Source: Sphingomonadaceae bacterium
GTDB lineage: Bacteria > Pseudomonadota > Alphaproteobacteria > Sphingomonadales > Sphingomonadaceae
Length of the DNA: 6,905 bases
Reading direction: 5' to 3'
NCBI GenBank assembly: GCA_020446665.1
Contig: JAGREF010000165.1
Span: 1-6,905 of the forward strand
The first letter of the stretch is position 1, and each line of letters opens with the position of its first letter. The position numbers and the translations under genes were made by a program. Shown one piece after another: positions 1 through 5,956 of the stretch. The notes below the pieces were generated by a model. It had not been told where the DNA came from, searched no databases, and was given only the letters and a program-made list of their open reading frames with translations.

Positions 1-1157
1 TGCTCGATGCGATCATGGCGCTCAAGCCCGATACGAAAGTCATCGTGGCCAGCGGCCATGGCGCGCGGGAAAGCGCGCTGAATGCGATCAAGCATGGTGC
101 CTATGACTTCTACCAGAAGCCGGTTGATATCGAAGCGCTCGGCCTGATCGTGCGGCGGGCTTTCAACCTGCATGAGATCGAGGAAGAGAACCAGCGTCTT
201 GCAGCGCGGGTGGGCGATGATAACCGCGTGCTCGGCAGCCTGATCACCGGCGCACCGGAAATGGCCAAGGTCGCCCGGACGATTGAACGCGTTGCCAATA
301 CCAGCGCATCAGTGATGCTATTGGGGGCAAGCGGCACCGGCAAGGAACTGCTCGCCCGCGGATTGCACGATGCGAGTGAACGCAAGGATGGAGCCTTTGT
401 CGCTATCAACTGTGCAGCGATCCCGGAAAACCTGCTGGAAAGCGAGCTGTTCGGGCATGAAAAAGGTGCCTTTACCGGCGCAGTGAAGACCACCGAAGGC
501 AAGATCGAACAAGCCAATGGCGGCACCTTGTTCCTCGATGAAGTGGGCGATATCCCGCTGCAACTGCAGGTGAAATTGTTACGCTTCCTGCAGGAGCGTT
601 CGATCGAGAGGATCGGCGGGCGCAAACCCATTGCGGTGGATACGCGGATCGTCTGCGCCACGCACCAGGACCTCGAAGGCATGATTGCGGAGGGTCGGTT
701 CCGCGAGGACCTGTTCTATCGCCTCGCGGAAATCGTCATAAAGATTCCGGCTCTGGCGGAGCGACCCGGTGACGCAATCCTGCTCGCCAAGGCTTTCCTC
801 CAGCGCTTTGCGAAGGAAATGAACCCGCAAGTCAAAGGCTTTGCTCCAGATGCGCTGGCTGCCATCGATTCATGGAACTGGCCGGGCAATGTCCGTGAGC
901 TGGAAAACCGGGTGAAGCGTTCGGTCATCATGGCCGATGGCAAGCTGGTGACGACAGAGGATCTTGACCTGGGTAACGAGGATGAAGGCGGCGAGGAAGT
1001 GCTCAACCTCAAATGCGCCCGCGAGAGGTCAGACCGAGTCGTGATCCGCCATGCGCTGGCCAGGACGGACGGGAATATCTCCAACACTGCAAAGCTGCTG
1101 GGTATCAGCCGACCTACGCTTTACGATTTGCTCAAGCAGTATGACCTTCACGCCTGA
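1..1157 (+). CDS. prsR: PEP-CTERM-type sigma-54 response regulator PrsR (5' partial)
   Basis: Cytoplasmic DNA-binding activator that, in this family, drives sigma-54 transcription of PEP-CTERM/exosortase and exopolysaccharide genes when phosphorylated by a partner kinase (PrsK). The frame is already open at base 3, in coding for LDAI before the first visible Met at 15, so the gene begins outside the window and its phosphoacceptor Asp is not seen. Numbering from Met 15: the receiver's C-terminal half holds the conserved Lys35 in YQKPVD. A charged linker follows (about 53-65). The AAA+ domain has Walker A GASGTGKE (104-111), the sigma-54 contact loop GAFTGA (151-156), Walker B GGTLFLDE (169-176), FREDLFYRL (229-237) and WPGNVREL (289-296). 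A Fis-type helix-turn-helix closes the protein (about 354-375). The receiver motif GAYDFYQKPVD and the TPR lipoprotein gene next door favour PrsR over a generic NtrC-family regulator. All visible core motifs are intact. Confidence 0.9.
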   Translation, partial: LDAIMALKPDTKVIVASGHGARESALNAIKHGAYDFYQKPVDIEALGLIVRRAFNLHEIEEENQRLAARVGDDNRVLGSLITGAPEMAKVARTIERVANTSASVMLLGASGTGKELLARGLHDASERKDGAFVAINCAAIPENLLESELFGHEKGAFTGAVKTTEGKIEQANGGTLFLDEVGDIPLQLQVKLLRFLQERSIERIGGRKPIAVDTRIVCATHQDLEGMIAEGRFREDLFYRLAEIVIKIPALAERPGDAILLAKAFLQRFAKEMNPQVKGFAPDALAAIDSWNWPGNVRELENRVKRSVIMADGKLVTTEDLDLGNEDEGGEEVLNLKCARERSDRVVIRHALARTDGNISNTAKLLGISRPTLYDLLKQYDLHA

Positions 1158-2919
1158 CCTTTCCCGTTTCCGGCTGTGGGCGGGGGCAGTTTTGCTGCTC
1201 TTGCTTGCGGCTTGCGGCGATCCGCCGCCGCCGCCTCCCTCCGTGGAGACGGCGAAGGAGGCCTTGCGTCACGGTGATGCACTGGGGGCCGAGATTATCT
1301 TGCGCGGACTGCTGGACGGTGGAACGCCGCGCGAAGAACTGGCTGCCTTTCTTGGTGAAGCCGAACTGGCACAGGGCGAATTGGCAGAGGCGCGCCGCTG
1401 GCTTGGTGACGGTGAATTTTCCGAAGAGAGTGCGGGCCACGGCTTCCACATGCTCGGCCGCCTTGAACTGCGTGAAGGGAACTTGCCCGCGGCAGGGCAG
1501 GCCTTTGACCGTGCTTATGGCTTCATCCCTGATGATTCCAACCTGTGGGTCGATATTGGTCGCTTGCGCTATCGCGGTGGCGAGCAATTGCCCGCAGTCG
1601 AAGCCAGCATCAAGGCGGTAGAGCTGGGGCCGGATAATCCGGCCGCGCTACAGTTTCGCGGACAGCTGGTCCGCGATGCAGAGGGCATGCAGGCGGCGCT
1701 GGGCTGGTTTGAACGCGCTGTGGAGCAGAACCCTGACAATCTGGACCTGTTGGGCGATTATGCGGCGACGCTTGGGGAATTGGGTCGTGCGCGCGACTTG
1801 CTGCAGGTGGTGCGGCGGATGACGGAGCTCGATCCGCGCAATCCGCGGGCCTATTACTTGCAAGCTGTGCTGGCGGCGCGGGCGGGCAATTACAACCTTG
1901 CCCGGCGGTTGCTGCAACTGACCAACCAGGCGCATCGCGACATGCCAGCTGCCATGCTGCTGTCGGGCATTATCGACATGCGCAGCGGCAATTATGCCAG
2001 CGCCTCGCAGGAGTTTGACCGGCTCGCCCGCTTGCAACCAGATAACCGCCGTGTGCGGTTGTTGCTGGCCCGGTCGCTTGCGCTGGAGGGTAGCCATCGC
2101 GAACTGGCGCATCGCTTTGGTGAAGCAGCCTTGCTGCCCAGCGCTTCGCCCTATCTGGCCACACTGGTTGGTCGCGCGCATGAGGTGATGGGCCAGCGGG
2201 ACAAGGCGGCCATCTATCTTGACCGGGCGACGCAGCCGCGCACGGACAATCTGATTGCGGTGCCGGGCGTAACGCCGCTGGCGGTGGTGGAATCGCGCGG
2301 GGTCGAACGCGGCAAGGATGCCTTGTCGCTGGTGCGCGGATTGATCGTATCCGGCCAGCGCGAAGCGGCGGCGGCGGGGGGGGAGGCCTTCCGTGCCCGC
2401 TATCCTGGCTCTGCTGACGCCTTGAGCCTGGCGGGCGATGCCGAACTGGCCGCACGCCGGATCGGGCCTGCGCTGGAGCTGTATGATCAATCTGCCCGCG
2501 TACGCAGGCCCTGGTCACTAACACGCCGGATGATCGCCGCGCTTGAGGCATCCGGGCGGGGGAACGATGCCTTGATCCTGTTGCGCAACCATGTTGCCGG
2601 TGATCCCAATAATGTGGAGGCCGTCGCCATGCTGGCGCGGCGAGCCTTTGATCGGCAGGATTTTGCGCAGGCCACCATTCTGCTGGATCATACGATGAAA
2701 ATCGGGGGTGAGCGGGACCCCTTGCTGGTTTCGCTGCAGGCAGAGGCTGCCTTGCGCAGCGGGAATACCGACAGGGCGCTTGCCCTGGCCCAGCGGGCAT
2801 ACCGGCTGCAGCGCATGAATGGCGTTGCCACGAATATTTATGGCGTTGCGCTTGCCAGGTCTGGCAACAAGCCGGGGGCGGAAGCGCTGATGGCCAAAGC
2901 CAGCAAGATCGGCGAGTAG
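1141..2919 (+). CDS. prsT: TPR-repeat lipoprotein, PrsT-like (PEP-CTERM/exosortase A system)
   Basis: Predicted 592-residue envelope lipoprotein built almost wholly of tetratricopeptide-like helical repeats. Such proteins act as protein-interaction scaffolds; the family accompanies exosortase A and exopolysaccharide export, but its exact role is unknown. I chose ATG 1141 because it puts a textbook lipoprotein signal at the N-terminus: Arg9/Arg11, a Leu-rich core (about 13-22), then lipobox LAAC with Cys25. The frame stays open back to 1051, but that extension is only the shadow of the PrsR helix-turn-helix. The Shine-Dalgarno signal is weak, and the 17-base overlap with prsR suggests translational coupling. 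Six prolines follow Cys25-Gly-Asp. TPR-like units run from about residue 60 to 370 (clear examples near 98-133, 134-168 and 170-205), then a less regular middle, then more units from about 485 to the end. It is shorter than the roughly 900-residue PrsT I recall from betaproteobacteria. An eight-G run lies at 2376-2383. Confidence 0.8.
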   Translation: MTFTPDLSRFRLWAGAVLLLLLAACGDPPPPPPSVETAKEALRHGDALGAEIILRGLLDGGTPREELAAFLGEAELAQGELAEARRWLGDGEFSEESAGHGFHMLGRLELREGNLPAAGQAFDRAYGFIPDDSNLWVDIGRLRYRGGEQLPAVEASIKAVELGPDNPAALQFRGQLVRDAEGMQAALGWFERAVEQNPDNLDLLGDYAATLGELGRARDLLQVVRRMTELDPRNPRAYYLQAVLAARAGNYNLARRLLQLTNQAHRDMPAAMLLSGIIDMRSGNYASASQEFDRLARLQPDNRRVRLLLARSLALEGSHRELAHRFGEAALLPSASPYLATLVGRAHEVMGQRDKAAIYLDRATQPRTDNLIAVPGVTPLAVVESRGVERGKDALSLVRGLIVSGQREAAAAGGEAFRARYPGSADALSLAGDAELAARRIGPALELYDQSARVRRPWSLTRRMIAALEASGRGNDALILLRNHVAGDPNNVEAVAMLARRAFDRQDFAQATILLDHTMKIGGERDPLLVSLQAEAALRSGNTDRALALAQRAYRLQRMNGVATNIYGVALARSGNKPGAEALMAKASKIGE

Positions 2920-2950
2920 CTAAGGCTCGACAATCCGGCGCGGGGCGGGC

Positions 2951-2955
2951 AGGAG
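2951..2955 (+). promoter_or_regulatory. Ribosome binding site that decides the symporter start
   Basis: AGGAG lies six bases before ATG 2962 but only three before the in-frame GTG 2959. The spacing favours ATG, which drops one residue from the longest reading. Confidence 0.65.
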
Positions 2956-2961
2956 CCGGTG

Positions 2962-3924
2962 ATGCTGCGAGGCCTGTTTTCCCGGATTGATCTGATGGTG
3001 CGCTTGCTGGTGCTGGCGATCCTGCTGGCCAGCTTTCTGCCCGCCACCGGATCGGCGCGTGGCGTGGCGCAGATGGTTTCCAATAGTGCGGTTTTCCTGC
3101 TGTTCCTGCTTAATGGTATGCGGCTGGAACGGGCCGATGTGCTGCGCGGGATCGGAAATTGGCGTTTGCTGGGGGCGCTTTCCATGTTTTGCTTCGGTGC
3201 TATGGCGCTGGCAGGACTGGGCATTGCGAAGATTGGAGACAATCATCTGCCGCCGCTGCTGGCGCTGGGATTTCTCTATCTTGGCGCTCTGCCTTCAACC
3301 GTTCAGTCGGCCACGGCCTATACTTCCTTGGCGGGCGGCAATGTAGCCAATTCCGTGGTTGCGGCTGCCTTGCTCAATATTCTCGGGGTGTTTGTGACTG
3401 TGCCGATCTTCTCTCTGCTGGGGGAAGGGGAAGGTGTCGAACTCGGCAGCGATGGCCTGATCAAGATCGTCGTGATCCTGATCCTGCCTTTCGCCATGGG
3501 CCAGGCTCTGCAAACCCGCACACATAGCTGGGTTGTGGAGCATAAGGGGCTGATTGGCTGGATGGACAGACTGGCGATTGCCACTGCTGTCTATGTCGCA
3601 TTCTCTGGAGCGGTGGAGCAGGGCATCTGGTCACGGCTGGATATTGCATCCTGGGGGATGCTGCTGGCTGGCGTAGCCGTGCTCATGCTGTTCGGCTTTC
3701 TCGGCTCATGGTCATTGGGCGGGTTGATGCACTTGCCGCGCGCGGACCGCATTTCCTTCATGTTCGCCGGTGCACAGAAAAGCACGGCGATGGGGGCTCC
3801 GCTCGCAATGGTCCTCTTCCCGCCTGCGACCGCCGGGCTGGTGCTGGTGCCGTTACTGACATACCATCTGTTGCAACTGGTGCTGTCCGCCCCGCTGGCA
3901 AAGCAGCTGGCGCTCAAGCAATAG
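2962..3924 (+). CDS. Bile acid:sodium symporter superfamily transporter (YfeH/SBF-like)
   Basis: Inner-membrane protein of 320 residues, probably a sodium-coupled secondary transporter of an organic anion. The substrate cannot be read from the sequence. About ten hydrophobic segments are visible (near residues 12-30, 35-53, 70-91, 97-113, 132-152, 164-182, 202-217, 230-255, 266-287 and 290-313), the usual count for the superfamily. Two family landmarks are present: LPSTVQSA (110-117), followed closely by the AGGN motif, and FAGAQKSTAMGAPLA (268-282), which matches the conserved stretch of the YfeH-type branch. ATG 2962 is preferred over GTG 2959 on ribosome-binding-site spacing. The gene follows the prsT-like gene by 42 bases in the same direction with no obvious terminator, so read-through is plausible, but no functional link to PEP-CTERM proteins is known to me. 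Its last 11 bases overlap the end of the convergent DUF475 gene. The family call is firm; the substrate is unknown. Confidence 0.88.
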   Translation: MLRGLFSRIDLMVRLLVLAILLASFLPATGSARGVAQMVSNSAVFLLFLLNGMRLERADVLRGIGNWRLLGALSMFCFGAMALAGLGIAKIGDNHLPPLLALGFLYLGALPSTVQSATAYTSLAGGNVANSVVAAALLNILGVFVTVPIFSLLGEGEGVELGSDGLIKIVVILILPFAMGQALQTRTHSWVVEHKGLIGWMDRLAIATAVYVAFSGAVEQGIWSRLDIASWGMLLAGVAVLMLFGFLGSWSLGGLMHLPRADRISFMFAGAQKSTAMGAPLAMVLFPPATAGLVLVPLLTYHLLQLVLSAPLAKQLALKQ

Positions 3925-4960
3925 AGGCTGCCTCGCGCCGGTTCTTGCGGACAGACCACCACAGGCTCAGCCCGATCAGCGTTGCGCCGATCAGGCCGGT
4001 GATCGTTTCGGGAATATGCCATTTGGCAGAAGCGAGCATGATCCCGCCCAGCGCAATGATCGCCCAGAACGCCCCATGTTCGAGGAATTCATATTCGGCC
4101 AGCGTCCCTTTCTTGACCAGCATGATGGTCATGGAGCGGACGAAGAAGGCGCCAATGGACAGGCCCAGTGCAATCACCACCATATTGTTGGACAGAGCAA
4201 AGGCACCAATCACGCCATCAAAGCTGAACGAAGCATCCAGCACATTGAGATAGAGAAAACCGCCGAGCCCGGAACGGACCGCAGCCCCGGCGAGCCGGCG
4301 CTTTTGGTCGCGCACTTCGAGCCAGGTGTTGAGCGCGGCTACCGAGATGAAGGTTACGATCCCAAGGATACCGGAAACGAGGAATGTCAGCGCATCGGCA
4401 TCCTCCAGCAGCGTTGAAATGCCCCACAAGGCGAGCAGCAGGAAAGCTATCTCGATCGCCTTGACCCCGGAAATGCTGGAGAGAAAACGCTCTACCTTGC
4501 TGATCCAGTGAATGTCCTTCTCCTGGTCGAAGAAGAATTCCAGCCCCACCATGGCAAGGAAAGCCCCGCCGAACCCGGCAATGCCGACATGGGCAGAGGA
4601 GACTATCCGCTCATATTCCTGAGGCTGGTTGAGCGACAGGTTCAGCGCCTCCATTGGCCCGATATGCGCCGCAATGGCAACGATGGCGAGGGGGAACACC
4701 ACGCGCATCCCGAACACGGCAAAGGCAATCCCCCAGGTCAGGAAGCGTTGCTGCCAGACTTCGTCCATTTCCTGCAGCACCGTGGCATTGACCACTGCAT
4801 TGTCAAAACTCAGCGAGATTTCGAGGATGGAGAGGACGATGACGATCCAGAGCACCGATGCAGTGCCCTGAATAGTCCCGCTTGATTCCCAGCCATACCA
4901 CCCCGCCAGAGCGAGGCAGAGGATCGTGAAAATCATGGAACCACGAAAAAATCTGAACAC
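3914..4960 (-). CDS. DUF475 integral membrane protein, TerC-related
   Basis: Polytopic inner-membrane protein of 348 residues, resembling the DUF475 family, which looks like a relative of TerC. TerC proteins are linked to tellurite resistance and metal (manganese) export; a transport role here is inference and the substrate is unknown. Numbering from GTG 4960: a hydrophobic segment at about 9-24, then the TerC-like acidic signature within the membrane, Glu47 and SFDNAVVN (51-58), echoed by a second acidic motif LDASFSFDGV with Asp242 and Asp248. This paired arrangement is what TerC-type proteins show. Further long hydrophobic stretches run to the end, followed by a short basic tail. GTG 4960 is chosen because AGGAA stands five bases before it. 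TTG 4978 lies upstream of that site, and ATG 4936 has no ribosome binding site and would cut into a conserved-looking N-terminus. The gene is 88 bases from panB counted from this start and shares 11 bases with the convergent symporter gene. Confidence 0.85.
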   Translation of the reverse strand: MFRFFRGSMIFTILCLALAGWYGWESSGTIQGTASVLWIVIVLSILEISLSFDNAVVNATVLQEMDEVWQQRFLTWGIAFAVFGMRVVFPLAIVAIAAHIGPMEALNLSLNQPQEYERIVSSAHVGIAGFGGAFLAMVGLEFFFDQEKDIHWISKVERFLSSISGVKAIEIAFLLLALWGISTLLEDADALTFLVSGILGIVTFISVAALNTWLEVRDQKRRLAGAAVRSGLGGFLYLNVLDASFSFDGVIGAFALSNNMVVIALGLSIGAFFVRSMTIMLVKKGTLAEYEFLEHGAFWAIIALGGIMLASAKWHIPETITGLIGATLIGLSLWWSVRKNRREAASIA

Positions 4961-4965
4961 GCCTG

Positions 4966-4970
4966 TTCCT
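4966..4970 (-). promoter_or_regulatory. Ribosome binding site supporting the GTG start of the DUF475 gene
   Basis: On the minus strand AGGAA ends five bases before GTG 4960. The site lies inside the longer open frame that begins at TTG 4978, so it argues against that earlier start and against the later ATG 4936. Confidence 0.6.
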
Positions 4971-5013
4971 GTCTGCAAAGGCTGGTCGGGATGCCGCGTC
5001 GCTTAGGCCAAAG

Positions 5014-5044
5014 AGCCGCTTTGCTGCAAGCTGCCGCAACGGCT
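5014..5044 (-). terminator. Imperfect stem-loop between panB and the DUF475 gene, possible weak terminator
   Basis: Three nested arms pair: AGCCG (5014-5018) with CGGCT (5040-5044), TTGC (5021-5024) with GCAA (5036-5039), and GCA (5026-5028) with TGC (5032-5034) around a three-base loop. A two-base bulge sits at 5019-5020 and a T/C mismatch at 5025/5035. It begins only four bases after the panB stop. On the minus strand the following bases are CTTTGG, a poor T run. On the plus strand it is followed by four T, but no plus-strand gene ends here. It could attenuate read-through from panB, act as a processing site, or be chance pairing in GC-rich DNA. The rest of the 70-base gap shows no convincing promoter. 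Confidence 0.35.
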
Positions 5045-5048
5045 TTTG

Positions 5049-5921
5049 CTAAGCTTTGGGCTGGTATGTCTGCTCTTCGCCGGGGAAGGTCCGGTTGCGA
5101 ACTTCTTCGGCATATTGGGCGGCGGTCTGTTCGATAGTCTCGGCGATATTGCCATATTTCTTCACGAAACGCGGGACACGTTCGAACATGCCAAGCATGT
5201 CCTCGGTTACCAGCACCTGCCCGTCACAGCGGGCGGAGGCACCGATGCCAATGGTTGGGCAGGCAATTGCTTCAGTGACGGCAATGGCAATCGGTTCCAC
5301 CACGCCTTCGACGACCACGGCAAACGCGCCGGCCTCGTCAAGCGCCTTCGCATCCGACACGATCTTCTCGGCTTCCGCATCGCTGCGCCCGCGAGCACCA
5401 TAGCCGCCCAGCATGTTTACTGCCTGGGGGGTGAGTCCGACATGGCCCATCACCGGGATGCCGCGCTGGCTGAGGAAAGCAACGGTCTCTGCCATGGCTT
5501 GCCCGCCTTCCAGCTTTACCGCTGCCGCGCCGCTCTGCTTGAGCAGGTATGCTGCACTCTCGAACGCTTGCTGCGGGGAAGCTTCGTAAGCACCGAAGGG
5601 CATGTCGCATACCACTACGGAATGATAGCTGCCACGCACCACGGCGGCGGCATGGTTGGCCATCATCTCCAGCGTGACCGGGACAGTGGAAGGCAGGCCG
5701 TAGATTACCTGGCCGAGCGAATCCCCCACCAGCAGCAGGTCGCAATGGGCGTCGAGCAATTGCGCCTGCCGGGCGGTATAAGCGGTGAGCATCACCAATG
5801 GTTCTTCGGTCTTCCCATCCTGCTTGCGCGCGCGAATCCTGGGCACTGTCAGGCGGCGCATGGGCGAAGGAGTGGGATTGGCACGACTGGTCGATGTGTC
5901 GAGCTGGAACGTTGTGGACAT
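5049..5921 (-). CDS. panB: 3-methyl-2-oxobutanoate hydroxymethyltransferase (ketopantoate hydroxymethyltransferase)
   Basis: Cytoplasmic enzyme that moves a hydroxymethyl group from 5,10-methylenetetrahydrofolate to 3-methyl-2-oxobutanoate to make ketopantoate, the first committed step to pantothenate and coenzyme A. The 290-residue protein is a complete (beta/alpha)8-type PanB. Visible active-site features, matched to E. coli PanB from memory: VGDS with metal ligand Asp67 (E. coli Asp45), CDMPFG with Asp106 (Asp84), VKLEGG with Lys136 and Glu138 (Lys112, Glu114), GHVGLTPQ (159-166), and VVVEG with the catalytic Glu205 (Glu181). The C-terminus keeps a [12 protein letters not shown] ending. 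The N-terminus is about 22 residues longer than in E. coli and is Ser/Thr-rich. ATG 5921 is still preferred because it has a good ribosome binding site, whereas internal Met21 has none. The gene follows the Sel1-like gene by 35 bases, so the two probably share a transcript. No panC or panD is in view. Confidence 0.96.
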   Translation of the reverse strand: MSTTFQLDTSTSRANPTPSPMRRLTVPRIRARKQDGKTEEPLVMLTAYTARQAQLLDAHCDLLLVGDSLGQVIYGLPSTVPVTLEMMANHAAAVVRGSYHSVVVCDMPFGAYEASPQQAFESAAYLLKQSGAAAVKLEGGQAMAETVAFLSQRGIPVMGHVGLTPQAVNMLGGYGARGRSDAEAEKIVSDAKALDEAGAFAVVVEGVVEPIAIAVTEAIACPTIGIGASARCDGQVLVTEDMLGMFERVPRFVKKYGNIAETIEQTAAQYAEEVRNRTFPGEEQTYQPKA

Positions 5922-5925
5922 GGAA

Positions 5926-5932
5926 TTTTCCT
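5926..5932 (-). promoter_or_regulatory. Ribosome binding site of panB
   Basis: On the minus strand AGGAAAA precedes ATG 5921, with seven bases between AGGA and the start codon. It lies in the 35-base gap after the Sel1-like gene and fixes the longer PanB N-terminus, since the internal ATG at 5861 is preceded by no purine-rich site. Confidence 0.65.
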
Positions 5933-5956
5933 GCTTATGGCGCGCCGTGTGTGGCT

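Noticed and set aside
1051..1140. An N-terminal extension of the PrsT-like protein starting at ATG 1051.
   Set aside because: It would bury the lipoprotein signal 30 residues inside, and these bases already code for the PrsR helix-turn-helix in another frame.
1648..2800. Two long minus-strand open frames (276 and 280 codons) under the PrsT-like gene.
   Set aside because: Their products are Arg/Pro/Gln-rich with no domain, as expected for antisense frames of a GC-rich repeat gene.
2935..2959. CCGGC and GCCGG arms that could fold around the symporter ribosome binding site.
   Set aside because: Only five base pairs with a 15-base loop. This is easily chance in such GC-rich DNA, so I do not claim translational control.
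4016..4885. Several plus-strand open frames of 61-133 codons across the DUF475 gene.
   Set aside because: All lie antisense to a convincing membrane-protein gene, and their products are charged low-complexity peptides without motifs.
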